64,000 nucleotides of DNA from Temnothorax longispinosus (lineage: Eukaryota; Arthropoda; Insecta; Hymenoptera; Formicidae): the NCBI RefSeq assembly GCF_030848805.1, contig NC_092359.1, positions 3,275,001 through 3,339,000 on the forward strand. Reading direction: 5' to 3'. Shown here piece by piece: positions 34,001 through 49,000 of the stretch. How positions within the stretch are numbered: the first letter of the stretch is position 1; each line of letters opens with the position of its first letter. The notes under the pieces were generated by a model. The model saw only the letters and a list, made by a program, of their open reading frames with translations, was not told the DNA's origin and searched no databases. The position numbers and the translations under genes were made by a program.

Positions 34001-37000
34001 TCACGAAAAATATGAATGAGTCACGCGCGCAATCGTATTGAGTCGTGATAAGCTGAATCGTAATATCGTCGGCGAGCCGGCCGCGACGACGACGACGGCG
34101 ACGGCGACTTCTTAACGTCCAATTAAAAATCAAGAGTCACTTACAGTTATTTTCCGACGGACGATTGTCGTCGATCAAATAACGGGAAGCGAGAAAGTAG
34201 CTCAATAGAATTCGGTAAAATAAATCTTCTCCGTAACATTACCAAATTATAATTCCGATAAAAAAATGTTTTAATTATATTAAGAAATTATTAAGCAAAA
34301 GATTTCATTTAATTTCTTCGAAGCGCAAGTCCACAAAAGGTTATTCGCTTTTAGTCTTTCTTAGATTGCAAGACTTATCCGTGTGGCCATCGAATTTGAT
34401 TATTAAAAGTTTAACGAACATGAGTTTAGAGTGAAAATTGTCGAGGTTTCTTCATAATTCTCACGAATGTACAGTAACGAGACCGTTGACACGTGCACGC
34501 GTCGCGCACGTCGCGAGCGAGACGCACGTACTTATACGCGCCTCCGTCTCACCTCGCACGCATAAACATGCGGTACGAATTAATTAAGGTGGAATCGGCG
34601 ATGCGTCCGTCATCCCCGGCGCGCGTGTCGTGGTCAACGACTGCGCGCGAGCCGCCCCGTCCGCGCCGTCGTTTTTTTATCCTGCATTTTTATTATTATT
34701 TCTTTCCAGCAATCGCCCCGAGATAGCGAGGTGCGGTCGCTCACGTTCGCAGCGTCTTTATCGAACGAGAACCGCCGTATCTCGTGACGCATCGCAAACA
34801 ATTAAAACGTCAATGCGTAACGTCTGTCATTTTTATCGAAATGTCATGACTTTTACGTTTAAATGTGAACGACAAATAAAGGAGCTATATACCAACTTCA
34901 CAGACACAACAGCTACCGCAGTTTCTTCAATTAGTTTATTTAGCATAAGATATTTGACGAGAGAGATAGAGAGAGAATAACATAGAACAATTATTATAGC
35001 ATCTAATAATCTAATGTATTAATATAATCGCGTAGCCTTTTAAATCATCAATGGCTTGCAAGTGATTTTGGAGAGATGCAAGTGTTTTCGGTGCCATGGA
35101 AAGAGGGTATGAATAACGTTCTGCAAATATTTATTTCCCAATGCGATACTTAATGGAGTCCAAGAACTATACTTGTTCCGGGAAAAAGTTACGGCAAATA
35201 GGAAGATAAAAATCTTGAGATAAATCGCAGATTAGATAAAGTATAACGCGAGGCAATTGCGAAATCGACGATGACAATACAAGTCATCACAATCATTTAC
35301 GTCGTTATTGTTACTTCAGCATGCTCAATGCCTATAAATATACGACGCTTCATTATGCATGCCGCCGATATTACATCTTGTGCGCGCAGATGAATGCATC
35401 GATGAGATCCCGCTGAGAATCATTCCTCTCGCGTACCAATAGGATTTAAAAATCGTAATATCCAAGGATATCTCTTACAATTAGAAAGAATCTTATCCTA
35501 TCTCGAGATGTCTATGCGTAATTGAAGCTTGTCGTCAACACACGTATCGATATTAATTTGATAAAGTAAATGAAAATAAATCGTTTAGAGGAACTATAGA
35601 TTATTTAGAATTAACTACGCGATTAACGGTTACTTAATAACCGAGTAATTTATTTATATGATGCGATGTTGCCGCAATTTAGGTTACAATAATTCTTTTC
35701 TTTGCCCCATTTATATTTATTTCATGCAATCTATTAAAAATATGCAAAATCATGTAGATTATGTGACACTCTTTGTATAAATCAATCTTATATTATTCGA
35801 AAATCATTGTGACGCACTCTGCAATACGATTAATTAGCGGTTCGTGTAAGTTCTAAACTTACAATATTGCTCACGATAGTCGAGTAGCCACAACAAATTA
35901 ATTAACGTCAAGGGTGAGATTAACGTCTGCGATCGAGCCCGCGCTTGTGCGCGGAGATGTTACAGGATTTACGGTGTCTATTAAAAGCTCAAGAGCAAGG
36001 ATCTGTTCGTGCTCATGAATGTGCGAAAAGCACGGCGCATGCCGGCTGCCTCTTCGACCTTTGAACGTTTTCCAGAGCCTCAAGCTCTTATGTGTGTCCA
36101 CCACAATTACGCGCGATGTCGCGAAAAATAATGACAGTGATAATGTATAGGAATAATTCGGGAAGACCCAAGTAAATGAATAAACGCGTGATCGAGTATG
36201 TCTACCGGTATTTTTCTGATTTTATGAGATAAAGGGCCAGAAAAATACTGGTAAATTAACTGGTGGTCAAAGTTATTAATTTCCAGAATCTGTTCGATAT
36301 GTTATTTTTAAGGTACAAAAGATCGACAGAGAATGTGTAATGATACAGAACGATGTCTCTCACTTGGCGGCTATACGTACATTTATCGGTGAATTATGCG
36401 TATATAATTCGGTGTTATGAGCGAAGACACTTGTTGCCGAAAAAAAGTGACGAAGTTCGAGACGGGTTCGTCAGAGATGCCCGCAAATTTCCCGGAATGT
36501 TGTCGCAGGTCAGGACGGACTATCGTACCGCTTTAGCTAACGGAGCAATGGGTAAACTTGTCTCTCCTCCGGTGAGAGGCGAAGATATGACAGAGCCGGC
36601 ATTGTGGGTCGAAGGGCCCTGACTAAAGTTCATGGTAACAAAAGGGAAATCTATCATAGATTTCTCCGTCAATCGCCGAGAAATCTATAAAGAAAAAATT
36701 GCGAATAGCGAGCATTATTAACTTTGTAGATAATGTACGGTCGTTTTGCGTTGCAGTTGCGCTAAATATCTATAATGTCTGTTTATCTATGTAAATAAAT
36801 TTTGGAAAGCGAAAAATCTTTAACTACGACCGTCCTACATTCAATGATTCAAGTCATTGTTTCTAGTCGTATCGATGAAATTCGTATCCGATTACCTACT
36901 TACAATTTCCACGTGTCCTCAATAATAATCTCATCACGTGCCGATCGTCGCGAGAGCTCGAAGTGCATGATCTACGATTGTACCCCTACTACGATTGTAT

Positions 37001-40000
37001 TGTATTGCGCATTTTATCGCGAACACTGGGACGCATTGTGCCTATTTACGAGGTGAAGCCCGTGAATGCGTTCCGTGAGTCTCACAATGCATAGCGAAGC
37101 TCGATGATGACTGACTAAAACTGATCCCCCATCGATGTCACGCTTTTGTTTTTATGCCTCTTTTTTTTCTCTAATTATTACAAACAAGCAAAATATAATC
37201 GGTAGTACCTATATAGGTATATTTTTCTTGCCTTTTGTGAAATTAAATTTATCTGACAAAATTAACAATTAACAATTTTATTATTTGTTTCGGCAAAAAG
37301 AAAAATATAATATTTTGAATTAAAATAAAAATAAAATTGAATAATATGTGCTGGAATAAAAATGATAAAAAGAGAAATTTTTGTGCAGAAAATCTTTTTG
37401 TTAAACAAAAATATTTTATATTTTGTCTATAAAGTTGTTTTATAAATATTTAAAATCGATTTTACGCGCGCGATCTCAACACTTTTATACCACAAAATTA
37501 CAAAAAATTAGGTCGCAGTATTTACTAATTTTTTTTTTAACGACGCATCGGATATCTAGTAGCACTTTATTGGGGGGAAAAAAAACGAGAACATAACTTT
37601 ATAGAAACATTTGATGTTTTTCATAAAACCTCGATAATTTGACATCTGTCTTGTCTTGTGACATACAAAGATAAAACGCGGTAACAGACAAACGGAATAG
37701 AAATAAAAATCGAGTAGAAGATTTAATCTTATGTAACTAGAGATATCAGCAAAATTTACAAAGAAAATTTTTTCAATATTAATCACACTTCTGTGAGAAA
37801 AACGATTAATTGATACGCTTCAAGTCTAATTTTCTTATTTAAAAATTAAATAGTTGAACAAATTAAAGTCTAGGGTTTTTTTTTATTAAAGAAGAACGTT
37901 ATATATATATATATATATAGATTTCAAATACTCTTTGTAAGCGCTACACATCATTCTCCCGCAATATTACTTCTTATTTCCGCTACTTTGCCCCATGGTG
38001 TATCCCTTTCCCCACTTGGTTTTCCTAACTGTTGTGTCTGTCTTGCTCGTACTTTATTTTCTCATTCGTCCCTCTTGAGTTGCATGAGTATACAGAAATG
38101 TGAGATCAATAGGGTGGAGGGTGTGGGAGCTACCCCCGGTACTGTTCCGTGACTCATAATACACACTTGTTCGAACCCATGGTAGGTTCGCCTTGTGTGA
38201 CTCTTATAGTTTTCGAACTATTTTTACGATGTACATTTTTATTCGCTCTGACTTCAGAAGGCACGCTTTTCTTATTGATCGCCTTCATATAAATGTTCCC
38301 TGTTCCGTCGTATCTCCCTCTACAGCTTGCTGCTGCAGACGCGAGCTGTACCAAAATCTAGGGAAGGAAGAAGAGTAGGAAAATAACGGAAGCACTCTTC
38401 CACTCCGAAGAGTATGAATTTTTTCAAGCATGCTTGGGATTATTAGGCTCAAAAACTGAAGTTTCTCTCTATCTTTCTCTCTCTCTGTCTTTATAAATAA
38501 ATAAACAAATATATTTTTTATTTATTTTAGCATATTTGAAATTTTTATAACACGATGTAATCTATGTGGTCGGTTTTTCTTGAATTCTTTCATCGCTCTG
38601 GAATTTTTATCTTCTTGGCTTACGTCTCGATTTTCGTATATTTGCGCATTGCGACGTATCACTCACAGAAAAAAGAAAATTGAGAAAAGTAAAGAGAGGG
38701 TTATGACAGTAATATTTTTTGAGAATTGATTTTGTTTTGAATTTTATCACCATTGCGATAATTTGATTCTGAGATTGATCACTCGAGCCTTTCGTTTCCT
38801 TGCAAGCGCACCTTTTTGGAGAAGCTCGCACCGCGATGAGTCATAGCTTGTCGATGCGTTTTCCCGTGTATCGACCTGCGGACGAAACGCAGGATTGGTT
38901 AGCACTCACCCCGCGCGAGGGTGGAGGAGGAGGGAGCAGGCCGATTCGGCATAATGGAATATAATTTAATTTGTTTCTCCATCAAATCGTATGATCGATT
39001 CAGCCCATAAGCGACGGTGACGTCATCCGTTGAATTACGAGCGTTATTGATATACTTTGGGGCACACACGCGCTTGATACTATCCAAACATCGATTCTTT
39101 TTATATCAAGGGTTGAAATAGCCATAATACGGATGGTCTCAAATATCAATGCGAAAGTAATCTCTTTACTTTTCAATCGTGCTAATCTTTAAAGTATATT
39201 CAAATGAGATATGTTATAGAGAAATAATCAGTTTGCAAGCATACTTACATGTATACTACGAATATTTAGTATATTTTAATTATGATACATTTGAATGCGA
39301 CGTGTTAAAAATTGTGTTGCATTATTTTTAATAAATAGGTATTAAACTCTTCACTCTCTCAAATATATCACAGCAGAAAATAGAATGTTTAAATATTTCG
39401 TAAATTTAAAGATGCGAAAACAATATGTGGAAGACAATTTGAAAGTTTCCGAAGACGAGCATGATGAATATATACAATAATTTCTTCAAAATTATTTTTC
39501 CAGAGTTATCAAATTTATTAACGTCTCTTTTAATGAAACGTCGTATATGTATATGGAACATATGGCTTTCTATTTTTGTACATTACATTGACATCAAAAT
39601 AAATTCATCGTTTTGAAATTTGAGTTTCGAGTTTGGTAATCTAAAATCAAACAGGAACCTTCAGGATAAAAATATTTTTTATTTAATTTATATTAAATAA
39701 TAGCATACATACTCAAAGTATTTAGCACTATCGAGGAAAAATCGTGTTTTTTTTTTCATATCTGTAAACATCGCGGGAGTACCTACGTTCTGTTTCCAGT
39801 GTGACTCAGGCTGTGTACAAATTCGTTGAATAGGCCCCAAGTTTGCAGTACCTCAAATATGCGATACGCGATCGTGCTTCGCAATCCTAGCGGCGTTATC
39901 GGCGTTCGCGATATCCGGCGGCGAAGGAAAAACGGAATCTAATAATCAGGCGTCGAGATACCTACCGGACCGGGTATCTCGCGTGGATAGAAAAGAACGA

Positions 40001-43000
40001 CGGCCGATCAACCGGCGATTGCCCGTCACCGCCGGTCGTTCCACGCACGCTGCGCCGTTCCACACGCGCGTGTGTGTTCGAAAGCCGCGCGGCATACGCG
40101 GACTATCACCTGCGCTACCAGTTCTCCGTTATTTCATTGCAAATTACTTGCCGAGCCACGAGAGCCGCGTTATACAGTTATCACAATGAGAAAGTTGTTC
40201 CGATCCGAGACGTAGAGACGCACGAGTGACTTCGTCCGTGCGCGATTGCAACTCGCGAGTGCGACTCGGAGTTCGCCGCGCGCAAGCCGGTAAACCTTGA
40301 ACGAATGGAAGAAAATCGCCGTGGAAATCGCGAATTGAATTTACAGTTCAACACTTGGTCCGTGGAATCGCCCAATTCGGTCTCGCTCCATTTTTGTTTT
40401 CTGCAGGAGCAAACGCGCTTGCTTTATTTTCAGACTTAGGACGTCATCGTTTCGATTGGTAGCGTTACGATTGTATTATTTCTATACATTTTTCGCGCGA
40501 GGGGGATCCATAAAGAGTGATAAATCGGCGTAAGAAGGTGGCAAATAAACTGGTAATTAAGAAATTAAAGTTTGTGGATCAGAGGATTTCTTTGGGAAAT
40601 ATAGATTCGGTTGTAGAATCTTGATAAAGCTAATGCTATGCATGATTTATAATACAAGTGTTTATCAATTCAAAGACTACGAAATCAAGGACTCCAGCTG
40701 AGGAATTCGATACTTCTACGCGGCTTTTAAATTAAGAAGCAAGGAAAACGGTAAAACGCTTAAAAATTTCTTCCGACTGGGTTTAATTGCTCTCGAGCGT
40801 TTATAGAACGCAGTCAGGATAGATTAAAGATTTTATTCTCTCACTTGAGAGAGAGTTAATTTTACTTATTAAGTTATTCACGGTCGAGTGAAGAAAAATC
40901 TTGCGCGACTTCCTTCTTTCATTCCGCGCCGTTCGGCCGGCTAACCGGACCGCAAATCGCGCACACGTGACTTCGGTGTTCCGGTCGAGATCTGGTCCCT
41001 CTTTTTTTTTGTTCGCGCTGTAACGCGGCAAGGTGAGACACATCAGCAAAAGAAGACTGAGAAGGACGCGCGCACCACGTATGGCACGTAAGAAGTCGCG
41101 TGGCCCTTGAATGGCCGCTCGGTTGGAAATGAAAGTAACACACGTTTCGAATGCCAGCCAGCGTGGACCGTGGATCTTTCGTCTCTCTCTCTTTCTCTGT
41201 CTCTTTTTCTGCCACGCTGCAACGGCGACCCGATTTGTCCTTAAGCCGTGGCATAAATGTCGAAAGATAGGATCGTCCTTGAACGATAAAGCTCGCATTC
41301 CCCTTTAAATAGTAGTGAGTGAGAAACCCCGAGACGAAGACATCTCGATCAGTATCGTGTTTCATTCGATTACCCAACTTTCCAAGTTATCATGGGAAGG
41401 AAACTTTTTTTTTTATAATAAGGAGAAAACGAACTCGGTAGCGTCATTGAACTTTTATACAATGTCAATTCTGTCCCGTAATTGAACAGATTAATGCAAC
41501 AACGAGATCAAGGAAAGGGGCGAACAGACATTTGTAGAACTTGATTGTCTTGTAAGAGCTATATTTATTCAAATTATTATTATTATGTCCGTTATTAATA
41601 TAACTTCAATAAACTTATTATCTCATCACTGACAAGATGTGCAAAGATTGAGTGTCGGTGGTGGGGAAAATTGCGGGTTTGGTTTACAAACACGTAAGGC
41701 GAATAGTCATTATCCCGCGAATATACAGAGAATTAGTTTGCACGATGCTAACTGTAATATGTCATCAAAGTTGCGAATGCGCGCACTAACTTCGTTTGTG
41801 TACCTCACTTTGGACAACTGAACGTTAATACGTCCAGTTTCACTTTTCGTGCCGAGCCGCTAAACGACGTTCAGAAATCTTTCCGCGCACGTTTGCTTGC
41901 GAAATTCCTCATTGTCCCGCGGTGGCGATGGAAGAGGTTGGAGGTGGAGGAGGAGGAAACGAGGGGCGTATGTGTGCCAAGAGGTTTTTCTCAGTCGTCG
42001 ACCGCGATAGATACGGTCGGATTGTTCGTCCGACGGAGAAAAGTCTTCACTCTCTTGGCGGCGAAATCGACAATTTAGACGAACGTGTTCCAAGAAATCG
42101 AAAAAAAAAATTAAAAAAAATAAAAGGCAAAGGTTTTTTCTTAAGAATAAATCTCGATTAAGATCTCTTTGCATATGTTTACTCAAATGACCATTTTACG
42201 TCCCTTTGAATCATAAAAGCATAAATACAGAATATGATAAATCTCATTTTGTCAATGGTCTTTAAATCGGCTATTCAATATTCTTTTCTAAGCAAGTCTC
42301 TTATCTTTAAATATTGTATACAATTAAATACTGTTTTTTTTTCTATAATTTTCTCTGTCTGTGTTTACAGGACCAGTTCGAGAATCTGTCCCTGCACACG
42401 CAAAAAGGGATAGAGTTTCTCGAGAGGTATGGCCACTTCATACGCGATCGTTGCGCGATCGAATTCGAATACGCAGCGAAACTCAGGTGAGAGACATAAC
42501 ATTTTCTTCCTAAGATTAAATTAAGAGGTATATACGGTCTATACGGATAATTAAGAGAGAAATGGATGTAAAAGATACTCAGACACTTTCAAGGCACCTG
42601 TTTCTGCGTATTTAATACGGATATTTTCATTTGTCATTTATAGAGATATTTTAATATTTAAAAAACAATTATAATTGTTTACGATCAAAATATTTCCCAA
42701 AGCAATTTTGTTCAAGTCTGCATTTCAATTTATTACGCGACTAATTCGGGACATATTCTGTATCAGTAGTTTCTCACAAAAAATTACAAGAACAAATTTT
42801 AAATTTATCTCAACGTTTTTTATTTATCAGTAATTTATTTATAGTTGGTTATTTTTATTTTTCTTTCTTTCTAAACCAATTTCTTAAAGACAAAGGAACA
42901 CAAAGATGCAAGCAAAGTTAAAAGGAAAATTAGCAAAGGAACATTTTCTACTGGTTTTGAAAATAATTTAAAGTGACAGAGAAGAAAGAGGGGATCGAGG

Positions 43001-46000
43001 GGATCGATGGCAGGTGCGCAGGGCCCCTCGGCGCTGTCGTACACCTTGCACCTTGCCAAACCCTGTCGTGCAAGTCGACGTACATGATACTTCTTTCCTC
43101 TTTTTTTTTTTTTAAGTGCCCCGACAAAGGGTGAGACATCCGAGGCGAAATGATTTCAATGGGACATTCTGTATAACGAGCGTGTCTCACGCACCCCGTG
43201 GGTTCAGGGACGAGGCGAGATCTGTAGCGACTAACACAGTGTTGAAGGAATCCCTTGTCCGTTCTGTGAATGCCGTCCACTGTAGCGTATACTTTTGTTC
43301 TATCGGGTGTCTCGAAATCTAACCGCTTCGGCCGTTTAATTACTCCGTTTTGCATTACGCTTAATTACTTCGTCGCACACTTCGAGAAATGTTTGTCGCG
43401 CGCCGCGCGCAACATTAGCCGTAATTAATTGCACAGTCTGCCCTTTGGTATAATCCACGAAAGTTATAGTCGGAATGAAATTCTATATAGACTTATTGGG
43501 ACGCAGATATGTTTATCACTCTTTGTTTTTGGGCGCGACTTAGACGTTTAGGAGTATAATAATAACTCACGCGCTCTTTCAGTAATCAAACATTATTTGA
43601 AAACGTTTATTCCGTTGCCGTTGCGTGACTCCGAGGCGTGATCTTTCATATGTTTTATTTAATAACTTTCATTTAATAATTAATTATAGTGATAATTACT
43701 TCAGTGTAAGTACAATTATCGTTGTACAATCGAATGGTTATATACTAATCGTAAATTGCATAAATTTGCAATTAAATTTGCATGTCTGATGAGAAAATGT
43801 ACGGGGCATTATGTCCGTCAAAATCGATTTTGATAAAACGAAGGCATTAATTAGCGCCGAGCGTGCAACACTGGCGAGAAATGATTTCACGCGCTTCGCC
43901 GCGCACGGTTCCGCCGCTCTTGCCCGCTGCATTACGAATCATCGCCGCGTCCTTCGTCTTGGATGCGCTGCAATTTCCAGCGTCTAGCCCGACCCTCGAT
44001 TCACTTTCGTGCAAAATCGCGGCGGTCATTGCACGCGTATTCTGGGACGATTCTGGGAAAATTGCCTCGACTCCGTGTAACACGCCAAAAAATTACGCGA
44101 TCGTCAAGTAACTGTTGGATTATCCGGAGTATTCGACGTAACAGGATCCGAATATTCGGGGAAATGCCGGGAAGAGGATCCGTGTATTTGGATGATTCTT
44201 GGAAAATTCCAAAATATTTTATTGCCCAGGAATTATCCTGATACAAGCGACTTTCCGCTGTTTTCTTCCTCTCTTTCGTTCATCCTCTTTTTTCTCCTCT
44301 CCTCTTCGCGTTGCTCCGCTGTATCAAGAGCGCGTGAGATTCAGCTTGATAGTGTATTTATAGACCGACGTGGCGCACCGTAAAAATTAAAACGGCACGC
44401 CCAGATCCGTTTTAATCTGCGCCGCGACCGAAAATAATTCCGCGCACTCGCGATCTGATATTTCTTCGATCACCGCGCGGCGGCACAATCCGCGATTTGA
44501 CCCCTCGATGCACCTCGACAGACCGGAATGACCGCGTGCGCATTGCAGTAAATTCCCAGCGGCTTTTCACGTAAAAGGAAGCGAGCGTGTGGAAATTGCG
44601 AGATGTTGCAATTCTTTGAAGCGTATTCTTGTATATTGCTATTGAAATATTATTATAATTGCATCGTTGTTTAACACGTTCGCGTCACATGTGTGTAGAA
44701 TTATTATTTAGAATACAGAATACAGCAAGTCTCTTTAATACATTTTACGTATGCATAATTGTAACGTGCACTACATTGAATAAAAATATTAAAAATGTAG
44801 CATTTTTTACGGCAAAGATTTTTCAAATCTGGCCATAGCGAGCGTTAAAGAAGTTATTATTTTTGTTCGCTGATGAATGAATATTCGCATGTATGATTTT
44901 AGAACTATATGATTTAATTATGATATCTCTTTGTATTTATCAGATTACTCTACATAATACAAATCTAACTTTTAGTAGAATTTGTAGATAAAGTAAAATG
45001 ATATTAAAAATATGTAAAGTTTGATTTTATCTTTTATTCATCTGAAGAAATTAATTCGTCAGACGGTATTAAAAATTATAATATATGTTTCAACTTTCTC
45101 TGGATTAAAAAAAAAAACTGTAAATGAGAAAAACCCAGAGATAACACAGAGATCATTTCTCTGAGCAGTTTATTTCCGGGTAATCTAATAGTTTCTGTTA
45201 TTCGCCTAACGTTTTCCGGCGATGTCATTTCACCTTCGTGAGAAGCGTGCATCAATAATAATCTTATTTCTCCCGTCTCTGTTGCAGGCGTCTCGTGAAG
45301 AGTTATCAACCGAAGAAGAAGGAGGAGGAGGATTATCAGTAAGTATAAAGCTACATGCGCGCGTACTCTCTCTTCTCGAGTTACCGGCGATCTCAGATAA
45401 TTTGTTGTATCCGTATATGTGTACAAAACATCAAAGAGCAATAAATACATATTTAAATTGTCCGCCGCGGTCGAGATGAATTACACCACTGTGGCCAATC
45501 GAGGGAAGTAGATAATTACACCATGATGAATGGAATTATAGTAATTTTCTGAGAGCGAAATATTGTTAATTAGCATGGGTACATATTTTACGCCTCTTAC
45601 GATATAAAAATTATATTCCGTAATTAAAATATATATATATATATATATATTCTGTGCAATGAACGTTGAACTTTCGTCGTATTTCTGAACATATAACCAG
45701 GATTTATTAAAGCGAAAGGTAGGGTGGCAGTGTGGTCTTGTGGTAAAGCGCCAGGCTCGTAATCCCGAGAACCGGGTTCGAGTCCACCTGATCACAGGAA
45801 TTTTTATATTCCAAACTGCACCCCCCGCACGAGTGGGGCTCGTGCGGAGAAACTGGGCTATCTTTCGGCGGATTGCAATGTGCATTTCAATGATTGCATC
45901 GTGTTTGTGAAATGATCTTGTAATGGAGATATATATACTATAACGTAAATTTGAAATTGGTCGTCAAGCTTGGGGAGCTTGGGAGAATTGCTGAGTCACA

Positions 46001-49000
46001 GCTCTGCGCAATCAATGCCTCTGATTCCTGAGGTGTGGTTTTTTTTTTTTTTTTTTTTTTTTTTACGAAAGGTATATGGAAAATATTTCCTCTGCGTAGG
46101 AAACTTCTACCGATCTTTATAAGTTCCGGGTTTTTTCACGGAGGCATAATTAATTTTCTGATTCGACGCACAGAATGCGCACCGCGCGAGTAATTAAGCG
46201 CGCATAGGAGCGTGGTTAGGTCAGGGTTAAAATAAAACGGGAGTTAAAACAAAATCAGAGTTAAAGCGAAGTGAATTTTGCTTCAACAGAATTTCTCCGG
46301 CAACGGCTCGCTCCCGTTTTTCGTTCTCGCGCGAAACTCTTTCGTTCGATATCCGCAAACTAGCAAAACGTCAACGCAAACACGTTTTGCAAAACTCTAA
46401 CGAAAAAGAAACGTGAGCAGAGTCTGTTTATCTCGCGACCTAGAATCGAATCCTGATCGAAATTCGAAAGTTAATCAATTTTTGTGCAATGAAAACGTGA
46501 TATTAGCACCTTACATCTTTAGATTTCTATTTTTTGCACTTAATCATCAAACCTCTTTTCGAAACGTAATCAGGAACTCTGAAACTCGTTAGAGAAGAGC
46601 CAGAATTTTATATTATATATCAAAATCTTTTTAATAAAGTGTTAATTTTACAGAGAGATTATACTTCGCAATATAGGCGAGATGCCTTATAAGTTTAATT
46701 CTGCAAAACAAATTTCCGCTCTCCCGGTCGGTTTTTTATGAAGTAGTATAAAGAGTGTGTCATACTAATCGGCGTGGGCCGAGATTTAAGCTCCTCTCAT
46801 TCTGTGAAATCAGCCTGCGTTGGCGTTGTGTAGATCAGAAATTATTCTTGTCATGTACGTAACGATTACACTATATAATTAAAAAAAAAACATTTATGTT
46901 AAATTAGCTAACGTTATCTACAAGTAAGGCATCTTATCTATAACTAAGGCAAGAGAGTTTGCGTACACAATCCAAATTGTTCAAAATTGTTTAAATAGGT
47001 CATTAAGATTTCTCGACAAGAAAAACTAGAAATTTATTAATCAAAAAATGACGGAGCAAAGTATTAAACGAAAACTTTAAGGAAAAATTAAGGGAGTAGA
47101 AAATAAAAAGCGGACTTGAAAATATTAAGAAAATAAAAAGAAAAGATTTAAAAGATTTTAATCAGACGAAAATAAATCTCACGTAAAGAGAAGGTAGAAA
47201 ATGAATAAAGTAAACATAGAGCAAAAGAACAAAGAGAAGAACGAAGTTTGTGTTTCTCAGGTATAGTCCCTGTCGGGCGTTTAAAATGGAGCTGAACGAA
47301 GTGAACGACCAGGCCGGTCAGCGGGAGGTGATCGCGGAGAATCTTCAGGCGAACGTTCTGCGGGAACTCAATATCCTGGTTAAGGATTTCAAAGAGGATC
47401 GCAAGAAGCATCTGCAGGAGGGTGCGCGGCTGATGGCCACCCTAGCCGGCCAGATCGGCAATCTGGAGCGTGCCAGGAAGGCTTACGAGAAGGCCTTCCG
47501 CGAAGCGGAGCGCGCCGTGGAGAACTATCAGCGAGCGGACGCGGATCTCAATCTCTCAAGAGCAGAGGTGCGTGATAAAAAAAAACTCCTATCGTTTGAT
47601 AAACCTGACTAGGTCTCGCTGGCGTATTTCTCTTCGTTTCTGAAAGTGGCCCAACATGTATACAATAAGTGGGAAGAAACGTCAGTATAGTATCATTTCA
47701 ACGGAACATAGATAGAATCTCAAGTTGTATTTTTCCACGGATAGATAGAACGTGCGAAGAAATTGTGCCTTTAAATTATGAACGATTGATGAAAATTGTG
47801 TACATTGACGTTCGATGATGACCAATTTCTTTTTTTGCAACGAGCAGGTTGAGAAGCAGAGGATGAATATGACGATGAAGACCCAGCAGAGCGAGGAAGC
47901 CAAAACGGAGTACGCGAATCAGCTGCAAAAAACGAATGACATGCAGACGTTACACTACCACACAGCGATGCCGGAAGTGTTTCAACATCTTCAGGTACTT
48001 TGTTATAACTGTGCACGATTGTGTCCACGTTTTATTATGTCCGTTTTATTATATTTTTTATATTGTCCGTAATTCTTATGTAATATTCGGAAAGGTATTC
48101 TCCCTTTTGTCGTCATATAAAGATTCAAAGAACTGTTTAATGTGATAAAAAGAAGGTTTGAAATGATTACATATTTGTCAAACTTGAACAATCATGGATT
48201 AAATTTCGCACTGATTAATCGCAAAATTCTAACTTTTAATTAAATTTTTAAAAATAGCTAAAAAAATTTTTAATTTGTTTGCTTAGTTGTGTACTTGCAA
48301 ATGTATCAATTTAATAAATTAGTAGTATCTATTAATTTCCTAATTGGAAATTATTACAATGTTATCTCACTCAATTCAATGTTCAAATTACTTTTTCTCA
48401 TTGGTAATTCTCTCTTATACGTCACGCTTTTGCCGCAGGAGCTGGACGAGAAAAGGATAAAGAACATGCGGAATTACATGATGAAATCGGTAGAGATCGA
48501 GCGGGCAGTGGCGCCGATAATTGCTCAGTGCCTGGATGGCATTGAGAAGGCGGCGAACGAGATCAACGAGAAGGAGGACACGATGTTGGTAATAGAACGT
48601 TACAAGAGTGGTTTCCAGCCACCTGGAGACTTTCCCTTTGAAGACCTATCAGTCGCCAAGAACTACGACAGCAACAGTCAACTGGCCCAGCCGGTCATGC
48701 AGCCGATCCACAATCACCTCACGGTCAAGGGCACCGTCTCCGGTGGCAAGATCAAAAAGAGGGTCGGCCTTTTCGGGATCTTCGGCAGTAATAAGGTAGA
48801 TACTCGTCCGTATTGCTCTGAAAGATTATTGCAAATCTTTTGGGATCTTTTGGGATTGGTGCAGCGTTACAACGCATAGGATGTACTGAGAAAAGATATA
48901 TTAATAAATGTTCTCAATGAAACCTGCTGATAAATATGGAAAAATAATTGCATTTTTATCGCGGATTTTTTTTAATTCTCTGAATTCTGTTTGTAATTCT

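Noticed and set aside
36353..36622. 89-codon open frame in Cip4 intron 1
   Set aside because: It looks protein-like in composition but has no recognised family and no promoter or splice support; expression data would be needed.
45722..45800. tRNA gene (anticodon-like CGT between the A and B boxes)
   Set aside because: The acceptor and D stems do not pair well and the sequence continues into a SINE body with a tail and target-site duplication.
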